Positions 18,752 through 30,600 of a stretch of DNA of 64,000 nt are shown here, one piece after another. Numbering within the stretch: position 1 is the stretch's first letter; each line of letters opens with the position of its first letter. Origin of the DNA: Undaria pinnatifida. Lineage: Eukaryota > Sar > Phaeophyceae > Laminariales > Alariaceae. The stretch is taken from the NCBI GenBank assembly GCA_012845835.1, contig JABAKD010000030.1, forward strand, positions 11,804,080 to 11,868,079, in the 5' to 3' direction. Below the pieces are notes generated by a model. That model had not been told where the DNA came from, did not search any database, and saw only the letters and a program-made list of their open reading frames with translations. Position numbers and translations under genes: made by a program.

Positions 18752-20166
18752 GCATACCCGGCCTTCTCTAGACGGTTCCACACTCGCAACGGGAATACAA
18801 GAATCCACGAAATTTCGTCAGCGCCGCGGCCGGGACCAGCGCTCGAAAAGGTCCTTCTTCGGAGGTTTCGACCCGTTTCTCGGACGTGCCGGCCGACCAA
18901 AGCCGTGAAGTTTGTTTGGAGATATCTTCTAGCGTCGGCCCTGGCCTTGCGCTATCAGAATACGGCCCCTGCCTCGTCGGGGGTACTGTGACGCTAGACG
19001 ACCTTTCGTTCATTACTAAAATCGTAATACATAGCGGAGGGGACGCCATTGCGCCCTACAAATGCGTGGCGCTCCTCGATACTGGTCCCCCCAAAACCTT
19101 CAGCTGACGCGATGTTTTGGATCGCATGCTTTTCGTGGGTGCCGCCTCGGCGGCGTGCGAGTGAACCTCCAGCCCTCGCTCATGGGGTGGGTGGTTTTGG
19201 CGAATCTTCTCCTTTGCGGACCTCGACCAGCATCCGCCTGAGCGTCCAGCTTTTCCGTAACATTGAGCCGACGAGTTTCCTCGCAGTGTGGGCCTGCGTA
19301 GATCCTCCATCGGTCATGCAGCATACGATGTTGCTGGGCCGCGAGAGTTGGATGGGTTTTAACACGCGTTCGTATCGCGCTTTGCCGCCCCGACGGCGAG
19401 ATAAAGGGGTTTTCGGCCAGCTGACGTCATCCCACCATGCCACGACAGGTGCATCGACCTATGACATACACCCCACAGCTAAAGGCGGTGGTTTCCACCT
19501 CTTCTACGATGGCGCTGGGGGTCTCACCATGTCTGACCAGCCTCAACTTCTTGAAAACTTGGCGCGTAGTAATGGCTCTCCGGCGCTAATAGGACAGTCA
19601 GTACCTTGTTGACGTGCTGCCACAGTCGGACCTCGTTTCGGTGCAGGAACACTTCGTTGCCTCAGGGCGTCAGGTCCTCCCGTTAACAGGTGTTGCAAAT
19701 CTCGAGCCGGGCGACCTTGTCGGGGTCACCCACGCCCCACTTCTGCGCGTTCCGCTAAAGTATTTGCAGCACTGCCTACCAAGCCGCCGATCCCCATCTT
19801 GAGCATACTGCATGTTTCGGCTGTAACACGGTCACCCGCTCCAGGTGAAGCAGCGACGGTTGTGACGTCGTCCTCACCGGCGATACTGAAACGATTGAAC
19901 CCAAACCAGCGTTCTTCGTTCCTGCGCGTCTGAGTCCGTCTGCCGCCACACCTGCGGGAGGTCGCATTTGATCTACATGACTCGAGATGGACCCCTGCGC
20001 CATCGAGCAAATGGGTGATGTAGTCTGTGGGTTCCCCGACGTGCTTTACACCTCAACGACGGAGCTTGGCTCTTGTGCCTTGATGCTTTTCGAGATCTTG
20101 GTGGGGGACAGTGCTCCGGTCACATCCTGACCCCACCGCATAAAAACCCTACACTGCCCACAAAAA

Positions 20167-20607
20167 ATGGGCGCAACCCTCAACCAGTACCTCGCGGCTG
20201 GATCGATTCAGCACTCAACATCTCCATATTCGAGCCCGCTGTTCGTCATACCGAAAAAGTCCGGGCGCGTGATAATCACGGTGAACTACAAGGAGTTTTA
20301 TCAAATCAGCAATCTCAGCCAGCTGTCCATTACCCGCGTGGACCGGGTCCTAGACTCCTTGGGCTCAGGACGGGTGTTTTCCACGTTCAAGCTGGTGTCC
20401 TCGTTACACCGTTTTCAAGGCGCACACGGTTTCTCTTACGCGTTCTGCACACCCACGGGCCTCTACAAGTACCTCGTCATGCCTCAGGGCAGCAGCGTTT
20501 CGCCTGGGTGGTTCGTTAAGGTGATCCATGAGGTGATCAAGGACTTAAAAAAACAGGTGGCTGCTTACCTCGACGATGTCATTGTGCTCGATTCCGATAC
20601 CCGATAA
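20167..20607 (+). pseudogene. Ty3/gypsy reverse transcriptase core (fossil)
   Basis: The fragment shows SPLFVIPKKSGRV, a SLHRFQGA-type block, KYLVMPQGSSVSPGWF and AAYLDDVIVL, the fingers-palm order of Ty3/gypsy reverse transcriptase. The following stretch (20685-21010) has FLGHSISPAGLDPN, typical of the thumb/connection. It belongs to the element at 17040-24600. Confidence 0.8.
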
Positions 20608-21504
20608 CGCATATCCAGACGATTCACTCCCTCTTTGAACGCCTGCGAAAGCACTACATCAAGCTGTCCCCCTCCAAGGATCGATTGGGTGCCACAGATG
20701 CGAACTTCCTGGGTCACTCCATTTCCCCGGCGGGTCTAGACCCGAACGCAGAAAAGGTTTCCGGATTGGTCAGTATGCAAATGCCCACGGATGTGAAGCA
20801 GGTTCGTGCACTGATGGCTGGTATCAAATATTACCGCAATTTTTTCCCAACTTGTCCAAAGAGGTTCCGTCCGATTAACTCGCTCGGAGCTTGCAAACGC
20901 CGATTCTGGTTTTCCTCAATTGGAACGCTGTCGCTGATGGCCCACGTCCGTTCCACGTGTAATGCGACGCGTGCATCGAGGTGTTTGGCGCAGCCCTCAA
21001 ACAGGAGCAGGCGAACGGCTCCTTGAAGTACATCACGTGTGATAGCCGTGCTACCCTCGACTCGGAAATTCATTTTACTCCTTTTCATTTGAAGGCCGGC
21101 AGCATTGTTTGGTCTCTCAAACGGTTCCAAGGCTAACTTTGGGGGGGGGGTAAACCACGATGTTCTCCGACCACAAGGCACTGGAGAACATTGGCAAAGT
21201 GGGGATCCACAATGCACGAGTCCAGCGGTAGGGTCCACCTCTTTTTTTTCTGAGGTACCTCAATTTGGGATCTTAGGATTTAAGATATATCCCCAAACAC
21301 TGATTTTCAAGGAAAAAAAAAACTTCTGCCGGATGAAAAATCCCATGGAGCAGGTATACAACGAGAATAAGGCAAAAAAAACTTCTATTTCCGACGATAA
21401 TCGGTTAAGGAGCCCCGCCATTCAGAAACAGTCAATTTCACATCAAAGCTTGAATAATACTTCTATCGTAGCACGCGTCTTTTTTCGTACTACTGCTACT
21501 CCTA

Positions 21505-21579
21505 TTGCTACTACTACAACTACTACAACTACTACAACTACTACTACTACTACTTCTACTACTACTACTACTACTAATA

Positions 21580-21621
<42 letters not shown>

Positions 21622-21628
21622 ATACTAC
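21505..21628 (+). repeat. (ACT)n microsatellite
   Basis: Near-perfect ACT/ACA triplets over about 120 bases, inside the segment inserted in the Ty3/gypsy relic. Its Thr- and Leu-rich open frames are artefacts. Confidence 0.9.
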
Positions 21629-22599
21629 TCATTTGGGTGGGTTCGTGCCTCGCACTGAAAAGGATGCCTTGGGTGCCCCCCCTCTCACCTCGCTACCAGT
21701 TTTCACGATTTTCGCACACACGGGCCACGCATAAGGATTGACATTCTTTTTTCTTCCCTGGGGGGATTCCTCGCTTGTGTTTCTGCCTCCGTCGCCACCG
21801 CCGAAGGCTGTACCGGCCGCGAGCCGATTCTCCTGCCACTGACACTTTTCCTCTTCTGTATTGGCCGTACCCACCGAGGGCGGCACGGGTCCCGCGGAAG
21901 CCCTGGCTACAGCGACGACCGTCGCCCAGCCGAGGCTTCTACCCAGGAGTTCTACTCAGGAGACGGACTCCGCCGCGACCACCCGTCTGACCGTGTCAGC
22001 GTCTACCTCGCTGGCACTCCAGCGGCTCCGTTGGCGACGCCGCCTTTGGACAGCATCCCAACTCGGACTCGCCGACGAACAGCGACCGCAACTGGCAATG
22101 CACCCCTCGCTGTACATTATGATTTTGGGCCCAGCAGGGCCCCTCGACCATCTGCCGGCGTCTAACACCCCGCCCGCGAGTCCCACGGTCGCGGCCGATC
22201 CCGTCCACCGCCGCGACCCCTGCTTCTACGAGTTCTCTTGTCCCCGCGGTACCGATTCAGTTCGACCGTTACCGTGTAGAGCCTATTGGTACTCCTCTAT
22301 TGCGACTTCCGCCCACTCCTGGCGACATGCCAATTGCACCTACAAAGCTAGAAGCCCTTGGCGACGTGGGTATACCACAGTTCGCTGATCCCGTCCCGCG
22401 ATTTTCGCATGCCGACTAGGAGCGAGAACAGCAGGCTGAGCCGACGTGCTGCCGCTGTGCGCTACATCACTATCGGCCGACTTTTTTGTCGTGTTACCCC
22501 TCGCACAAGCGTCCCTCCCTTTCGGACACCCAGGAGCTGGTAAATAAAGGTAGTCTACACACAACCGACGACGATATCGTATTACTCGTCCGTAATCCG

Positions 22600-23660
22600 A
22601 CGCCGCCGCCGATACCTGACGCGCCTAGCTCGGTGGGGCGAGCAGCTTGCTTGTTGAACGACAAGCCTATTCGCATACAGGTGCCACTGCTCATGCGCCT
22701 TTGGATGATGCAAGCTTGTCATTTGACGGCCTCTTGTCACCTTGGCACAATGCGCACATTGTGCATGCTGGAGATTTTTACTGGTGGATCGGCATGAACG
22801 TATGCACCCGGTGGTGGCTTCGACACTTTTTAAAGGGCCAAGGGAAGAAAAACCCACGACTGACTTTCCAATCGCCGATCATCTCCATGTATCTGCCGCA
22901 AGGTCCCGGCATCGCCATCAGCGTCGACTATTTCGAACCTCTCCGGTCACGCCGCGAGGCAACAGTTACATATTGTTTGCCACCGACCGTTTCAGCCGTC
23001 GGGTCGATATGTTCGCCGTTACCACCGTAGCGTTCATCACTGAGGACAAGGCCAACATCCTGGAAATAAATATATTTCCCTCTGGTGATGCCTACGCACT
23101 ATCCTCTCGGACAGCGGCCTCCAGTTCTGCGCCAAGCCTTCACAAGCTGTTTATCATTTTTTTGGCGTCCATAAACTTGCCACAAGCTCCTAAAATCCAA
23201 ACGACAACAGAGGCGTTGAACGGGTGAACCACGCCATGGCCCAAATTCTGGCTATGGTCGTGCTATGGTCGTCAACGAACGCCAAAACGACTGGGATTTT
23301 CAGCCCCCTCACGTCGAGTTCGCTTACAACAATTGGGTCAGCGTGGCGACAGGTTTGGCCCCCAATGAGGCCCACATGGACAGACTTCCACGTCTCCCTC
23401 TGGCAGTTTTCGAACTCTCTGGAGTTGCGGTACACCAGAGTTTAGCCAGCGACCATCTGGCTTATTACGATCTGGCTACAGACCGACAACAGCGTGCGCA
23501 CGATATTGTTCGTAAACACCATGTACCCTCACCGTTTCCCGCGTACACCGCCGAAACTCTGCCCTCGCCGACGCGCTGCGCCCGGTCCCCAAGTTTGCCG
23601 TGGGTGGTTGGGCATGGGTGTACAACTCAGCTTTACGGACACAAAGGTAGTCGAGGCTAA
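22600..23660 (+). pseudogene. Ty3/gypsy integrase region (fossil)
   Basis: Recognisable parts are a zinc-binding-like stretch, GPGIAISVDYF at the start of the catalytic core, a region before SFGFTRGV-like sequence, HVEFAYNN and ATGLAPNEAHM, and a C-terminal DLATDRQQRAHDIV. This order is typical of Ty3/gypsy integrases. It is broken, so only fragments are visible. Confidence 0.7.
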
Positions 23661-24599
23661 CTTGCGCTTAATTGGACAGGCCCTTCCAAACTCCTAGCAG
23701 TAGGTCCCTGCTCATCCGCCGACACCCCGGACGGCTCGCTGCTTGGCCATAACCTCCTCGATTTGGACTTCCCTCCCGACCTACCTGGTGGTGCTAGTCG
23801 GCGAGTGGCGATCAAACTCTGCAAGCCCTGTGCCAATCCCCACGACAGCAGCGACATGCCCAAGTACCTACCGGTGGGGCTGACGTAGTACGTGCTTAAC
23901 AACTTTACCATACTGCAAATGGAACACAGGACAAGCATGCCCAATGAGGTGTCTGACGTATCACGCAGCTTGTAAAGTTGAGTTTCAACCACCCATCGAT
24001 CGTACTCACAGCTGACGTTTTTCAATTATTTTTCTCCAAAAGCAAAAATCCCGCCGTACCACGTCACTCAAGACGACGTTTCGGCTCCTCTCCAAAGACT
24101 TGAAGTGGATAAGATCACCGGTCACCAGTCGGCCCGCAAGCGAGGTAGTGTCATCGCGGCAAATACAAGACGCATTGGATGGGTTTCTCTACACCATCCT
24201 GGGAGCGGGAAAGGGACCTCCAACACTCTCGCACCCACATTTTGCGGTATTGAGCCGGCACCCCAGACCTACACCCCCAAACCAACCGCCTTTACCGCCG
24301 AATGCGCATCGGTGCGGCACAGCGTGAGCTTGCTCGGAACAAAGGCGAGCGTTTTTTGGCGCCCAGCTACGCTTGCGTCACGCGCACGGGGTGGATTCGT
24401 CGCTTCCGCGACACAGTACTCCCTAAGGGAGCCCGCTTTTGGTACAAGGGCGACGATGAGTTGTGGTGGCTTGGTAATCTCGGAGCAACCCCCCGGGGAC
24501 GGCCCTCTTCCGTCCCCGGGGTGAAAAAAAAGCCTGATAGCTGTACAGACAAATCAAGACGATCCCACTTGCATCGTCGGCTCCCGTGCAGCAGCTAGA

Positions 24600-25820
24600 G
24601 AGAGTAGGAAGTGCTTAGGGAAAACAGGCCATCCCGCCCGCCATCGTTGTGCGCGAGACACGCCGACAACGACATCAATGATATTTTGTAGTGTTTATTA
24701 TACCGGGGTAACTAGTCTCTGCGACGAGTTGCCGCGTTGACTACCATCGAATCAACGCGGAGGTAGTAGCCCTGGGTGAGAGTCTCCGGCTGATGGCAGC
24801 AGAGACTCCTAATTGATTCCAAATTATATACGAGTTACAGCGTCGGCGAAATGTTACAGCAGGAATATCGGCGCGAGTACGACTGAGGACGGCGTATTTC
24901 TGGTCTGATTTTTGGACGACCCGGGCCGATGAAACTTCCGCTCCCTCCGGCGCGATACACGACTTGGACGGGGGTCGTAGGAGGTTTTTGGTGTCTTCAG
25001 GTCCACGTCGCCAGCGCCTTTCCTCGGGAGATCCAACACAACGGAGATTAACCTCGACGTGCGGTCGTGGTTAGGCGACTTTCAAGCCGCCGCCGCCTCG
25101 ATGAATTTCGTGTTTTTCGGGGTTGTGAGCTTAGGAATTTTTCTCCTTTGAGCGTTTGTGGTGTTTTCTGCGTTTGGCCTGGGTTTGGGGCGGTTCCTGC
25201 GGTATTCTTTAACTCTGTTACCGATCATTTCATTCAAGTATTGGATTGGATGAGGCTTCCTGCTCCCGCAGAAGGTCCTCACCTGTGGATACACCACCCG
25301 CGCTGAGGGTGCCTTCGGTCGAAGTGCCCTCAGCGCAGCAGTATTTCCTAAGGGAAATGAACACAACTGTTAAAATAATACCCAGTGTAGGGTGGGTGGG
25401 ATGGTCTTAACTTTTTCCGCTCCTCGCTGGTATCTCGTCGAGGATTTCGGGGACTATAACACGAGTGAGCTCGCTTCATAGACAGTCGTAGTAATTGGTA
25501 GCAAACATATGGTTCCAACTTTTGTGCCAACCGTGGGAACCTGAAGTTGGTTGACGATATTACTCATATAATATGAAACCGAAGTATCCGTAGGCCAGTA
25601 TCTGAAACCGTAGTGCCACAAACAGGGTTTAAACCACTGACAATTGGAAGACGGATATGTACGGATCCCTGTGCAAACAGTACCAAACCTCGGCCTTTGT
25701 TGATTACTATTAATATAAGTCGGCCTCAAACAATATACAGACTAAACTCTATACCTGGTACGTACGTGTTTCTAATACCTGGAATCAGACATATGTTGTT
25801 AATCTACCATGTCTGCTACA
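24600..25820. other. Right flank of the Ty3/gypsy relic; possible LTR remnant
   Basis: A purine-rich stretch before TGATAG near 24534 could mark the internal/LTR boundary, but no matching left LTR was found. A palindrome GCGCTGAGGGTGCC...GGTGCCCTCAGCGC-like hairpin lies at 25300-25340. The - strand fragment at 25082-25366 is listed separately. Confidence 0.4.
25082..25366 (-). pseudogene. Coding-like fragment, GSRKPHPIQYLNEMIGNRV family, copy 2
   Basis: On the - strand the frame contains FCGSRKPHPIQYLNEMIGN, then RVKEYRRNRPKPRPN. It matches the + strand fragment at 14221-14328 over about 30 residues. Function unknown. Confidence 0.4.
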
Positions 25821-27130
25821 TTGTTATTGTTCTCACATTAGCTCGCATGTCAAGTCCGTGGTCAAAGGACAGGCTCCAGTCACTCTGGATTGGAGGAATA
25901 CCCCAGGGAGAACACACAAACAAACCAAAGGTGGTAAACGCATATATCACAGCTGACGCAATTAATGTCTCCACCAGAAACATATAAAAGTGAAATCGGA
26001 AGTCAGCCTACGATGTGCCAGGGCCGTACTGGCGCATACGTCTCACTGCTCGCGCCTGAAGAACCGACTATACCGCTTGCCACCCAGAAAAGACTACCAC
26101 TCATACAATTACACGTAGTACCTATCACTACGCATACGCACGTCGGACTCAAGTCACTAGGGGAAAAAAAAAGAAAAAAGAAAAGAAGAGAAAAGAAAAG
26201 AAAGCGAAAAAAGCAAAGGAAAGAAAACAAAAGAGAAGAAAATACAAGACAAGAAGAGGAAGCAAGAAAAGATGAGAACGCCATACTAGCAGACCCTAGG
26301 AACTGACTAAAGACGGCATTGGGCTCATAGAGGGTACCAAGTGCATCAATGGCACTTGGGGGAGTGCGCAACAAGGCGAAGAAGTCAGGGCGGCCTTACG
26401 CTAACTTGTGACGGCCATTGGAAGGCCCACAAACTTCAAGATGATGATAGCCAGACCCAGACTTCAGTACCCAGGGCAGGACGCCCCCCCTTTCCCCCCT
26501 CGCCCCTGCCCCCCTCCACCCCTCCCCCCTCCCCCCTCCACCCCTCCTCCCCCCCCCCCTCCCCCCGGCCGTTTGGAGATGCCGACGGAGGATGACGCTG
26601 CCGCAGCCTTTGCGTGTCGCTCTGCAGCTCTGCATCTCTCCGCCTCATGCCAATTCCGCATGAACAACTCTGCTCCCTCTTCTACCCGTCGAAAATATCC
26701 ACCGGCTTTCTGAGCATCCTTTCGTTACCCTTCGAACTTCATTCCACAGACCGACACATCCTTTTTCAGGTGTACCATCCAATCCTTTTTTTGCCCGCAT
26801 GAATAGCCCTTACCCCCGACAAGCTCCCCAAACATCACCCTCTATGGCAGACGCTCCTCCCCCATACGTGATACGAATCCCTCAAATAAGCATCCTCCGT
26901 TTGCGCACTATTGCCCCTATGCTCTCGGAAGATGTGTTGGCAAGCGCGTCGGCGTACGATAGGGTGTGGTCATCGCGCTTCCGTTTCCGCCATCCGAGGC
27001 ATCGGAGGAGTATGGAGTGGTGAGCCCGTTGTAGCCTGTCATAGTCAGGCTTGTTCGGGCTCCACGTCATGCAACCGTAGAGTAGTGTCTCGATCACCTC
27101 GGCTTTCAGCAACCGCACCTTCAACCATAA
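25821..27130 (-). mobile_element. 5'-truncated LINE (APE-type non-LTR retrotransposon), copy 1
   Basis: The 3' terminus (- strand) is an (AAC)n-like tail at 25821-25831. Next come a pyrimidine-rich 3' UTR (the purine run at 26160-26290 on +), a G-rich stretch (C-rich on + at 26480-26570) and the C-terminal part of the reverse transcriptase protein, ending upstream around 27130 (KVRLLKAEVIETLLYGCMTW, DYDRLQRAHHSILLRCLGW). It is collinear with 36974-38300. Similarity stops abruptly near 27130, a typical 5' truncation. Confidence 0.8.
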
Positions 27131-27696
27131 GCAGCCCTGGAGCGCAAGACAACCTCTACCAAGTCTCTGGTATCGTACGACAGTCCACGTCAGAACCAAT
27201 TAATCTACCATACTCTTGATATTCTCCTGGCCAAACTTTCGCCAACGCACGACGCAATCATCACTGGAGTTCCTCGCAGCAGCATCTTACCGTACACAAC
27301 TTCAACGGCAACATATATGCATCTAAGCAGTAGGGATGCGCGGCACCGACATCAGCGGGGGAAAAAATTGTCAAACCGTCATCTAGGCCGACGGTAACCC
27401 TCTTACTGTTGACGTCATTATCCCCCCCTAACTTCGAGATAAATATCCCCCAAAACGTGGGTGTAGTTCTACAGATATCCAGGCGTTAACGGGAGGGGGA
27501 TGGTGAAACGCTCTTGACAGTCACGATGAGACAATCGGTAGCGTGACGCAGTCCCAAATTCGACCTACTGCTAGCGAAGATTGCATGCGAAATCCGCCAA
27601 ACAAACGAGTTTCACTTAGGGATAATAATCTCTTGCCACCCCGCACACTTAGGTCGCGACGAAAAGTCATCAAGGAACTAGCCGCGATTCAGTTAT

Positions 27697-30600
27697 TTAG
27701 GAGGCCTCGTCCTGATCGTAAAAGTCGACGTGGGCTCCCGTAGCGAAGGTGCCGCTTAATGCAAGCCTGACGCATTTTTCGGCTGAAATGCGGGGATCTA
27801 CTAACCTTCCGGTTCGTACATCATTCTCCATTTGCTCGGCTGATCTTGCCGCGCGGAGCATATCCGTTAACATAGGCCCAGGAGCGTAGTTCAGCACCTT
27901 CAGCCCTCCGAGAGAAGCCTGCTCTATCGCGAGCGCCCTGTACACCGTCAAGGGTGCGGGAAATGCGATTAGAAAAATGCGAAATATGGAGGCACCTCCC
28001 GGTATATACTCGTATCTCAGTAAAGGGGACACGGTCAGGAAAAATGGTGCGGGTGCGTCAAGAACGATGACACCGACGTGAAAGCACGCGAAGCAAGGCC
28101 CTCGGCTGCTCGTCTGTTTACTTAGGGAATAGCCTTTTGCAGCAGTGAAGCAGAAAACCTAGCCTAATGAACCGTGTACCACGTTACTTTTGTCGCGGTT
28201 TAAAAAGCGAGACAGAAGAACGAAAGAACGACCACTACAAAGCGCGGCGGGACTCATACAACGTTGTGCAAATGTAAGCAGCTTGCAAAGTTGAGTTTCA
28301 ATCGGTCGTACTCACAGCTGACGTTTTTCAATTTTTTGTAAAATATAATCAAAATCTTGGACACCATGAACACGTTTAGATATCCATGTCTCCTCAGCGC
28401 CAACAGGGAAGGGCAGGGGAGGTCAGCCCCGTCGTTGGGTAGAGCACAACTTCGGCTACACAGTATCAGAAGAGGACACGAACGTGTTGGAATAAACAAA
28501 AGAGTAGCACGTGTGCATGTACAACATATTCCGTTGTCCGTAAGAAACACGGACATAATTACCTGTGGAACATGTCCCGAGCAGCCTTGCCTGCGCTGTA
28601 CCCACTCCAAGATTCATACGGCTGCAAGGCGGCCAGGCTGGAGATGTTAACCACGACATTGCTCGAACCAGAGGTGCTGTCGCCCGTCACTGCCTCGCTG
28701 CCATGGTCGTTATCCGCTCTTAACGATGTCGCCAACGGCTCGTTGTTGGGCGAAGCCCGACTTTCTGCCGTTCTATGCGCTCCGAAGAATGAGGCGAAGC
28801 GAGACGAGAGCCAAAAAGCGGACGTGATGTTGAAATCCATCTCTGATTTGAGCTTGGCCAACGAGGGCAGCTCGTTCACGAAGCTCAAATGGCCAAGAGA
28901 ACCGGCGTTGTTGACCAGCACTGCTCGTGCATAGCGATCCAGGTCTGTACGGTTCGCCACGGTAAAGAATAGGGGGCGAGAGACGAGACTATAGCAGCTT
29001 ACGCGAAACAGAGAGGGCGCATGCATGTAGAAGATATTACGCTGTAACACATTCTCTACATGTGTTAAATATCATTGGTTCAGATTGCACCGCATTTGGA
29101 TTAGATTGTGCCGTATTTTTGTGTGACGGATATTTTCAGATACGTACGAATAACGAATAAAGTTCTTGGCTGGACATCGACCTCAGCTCTTCGTCCGGGT
29201 ACCCTGACACTGCGACGTGCATTGCCTACTTTTCTCCTGATTGGGACGTCTAGCTCGACCAAGCGGCGCTATTGCATTGACAGAAGACAAGTGTTACCGC
29301 AGGTATATCATCGAGATTAATTTATTGTAAAAGTGAAGTAAATTGAAAACACCAAAACATCGTGCTTTAACGAGCATTTATGGTTCTCATTTTATTATTG
29401 CCCCTGCGGTATCACCTACACACACGCAGACATCTGATATAATGTAGCACGAAGATCAGTCCTTGCTGGCTGCTACACACAGATTCCACACAGATCCACA
29501 TTATACCGACAGCATGTCGTCTGGCAATTTGTCGGTCTTCTACAGCGCAGGTGCGGCAACATCGCTCTACCTGGTACAGCTATTAATAGATACGTGCGTA
29601 CGGTGCTTAACGACACACAAAAAAGTGGCACGGTGAAATTCAAGACATGCACAACAAAATGGCCAACCAAGAGACCAAACTTCGAGCAAGAGGACCGACC
29701 ATCCGTTCAGGCTCAAAATATCTTGATTTTAGAGAACACTAGAGATCGCCACAACATCGGAAAATGCTGGCCATACCATACCATACGCTACAAAGTACGA
29801 TTCGCTTAAAGTGTCCAAACTTCGAGAAACGGTGTGGAGTCGTGTGTTATATTTTAAAAATTGTTAGCGCGCCCTCTTTCGACCATATTTCAACCGGAAA
29901 AGCAAATATTTTGAATGTTTCTGTTACTTTACAGGTAAAGGTCTATGATTTGGATGTCAATAGAGAAAGCAAACACCACAAGCACCAGCTGTCTTGTTTA
30001 GCCACGGCACAAAACAAACCGCACCCTAATGGGAGCAATACAGCCCAACAACGTGACCACCCTGAATAATAGAGTAATTATATAAAATGGGGGCCACCTG
30101 CACTATCTGCATTTTTGGTGGAAGCTCGTGAAAGCTTCCATGGAAGCTTCCATGGAAGCTTCCACGCTTCCATGCCGTGGACGCTTCCATGAAAGCTTCC
30201 ACGGAAAATTCCACGGTAGCAACTTCCACGGAAGCTTCCACGGAAGCAACTTGCACGGAAGCTTCCACGAAAGCTTCCACGGAAGCAACTTCCACGGAAG
30301 CTCCCACGGAAGCAAGTTCCACGGAAGCTTCCATGAAAGCTTCCACGGAAGCTTCCACGGTAGCAACTTCCACGGAAGCTTCCACGGAAGCAACTTCCAC
30401 GGAAGCATCCATGAAAGCTTCCACGGAAGCTTCCACAGAAGCTTCCACGGAAGCAATTATCACGGAAACAACTTCCACGGAAGCTTCCATGAAAGCTTTC
30501 ACGGAAGCGACCTAACCCTAACCCTAACCCTAACCCTAACCCTAAGCTTCCATGGAAGTAACTTCCATGCATTACTTCCGCGAAAGCTTCCATCGAAGTA

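Larger units (their letters stand above)
17040..24600 (+). mobile_element. Ty3/gypsy LTR retrotransposon, old and broken, carrying a NADAR-like domain
   Basis: Parts in order: a presumed gag-side region with a tandem duplication (17810-18250), a NADAR-like domain (about 18270-18751), a retropepsin-like region with an LLDTG motif (18886-19612), Ty3/gypsy reverse transcriptase ending in a YLDD box (20167-20607), connection and RNase H (20685-21240), an inserted segment with an (ACT)n tract (about 21245-21720), an integrase region (about 22600-23660) and a C-terminal stretch to about 24480. Borders are approximate because no LTR pair could be matched. A short repeat related to 28278-28335 lies inside it at about 23950-24045. 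Many breaks (roughly ten or more), the nested insertion and the missing LTR pair indicate an old fossil. Confidence 0.8.

Noticed and set aside
21438-21741. Poly-Thr, poly-Ser and poly-Leu proteins
   Set aside because: All are translations of the (ACT)n microsatellite.
24600-25300. 3' LTR of the Ty3/gypsy relic
   Set aside because: No matching 5' copy was found in the window, and part of the stretch recurs inverted at 14221-14328 as a coding-like fragment, so an LTR call is not supported.
26003-26374. Hydrophobic Phe/Leu/Ser-rich protein resembling membrane segments
   Set aside because: It is the pyrimidine strand of the LINE 3' UTR purine tract; the second LINE copy has the equivalent.
26396-26713. 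Pro-rich and Gly-rich proteins
   Set aside because: They translate the C-rich tract of the LINE 3' UTR; the same tract occurs in the second LINE copy.
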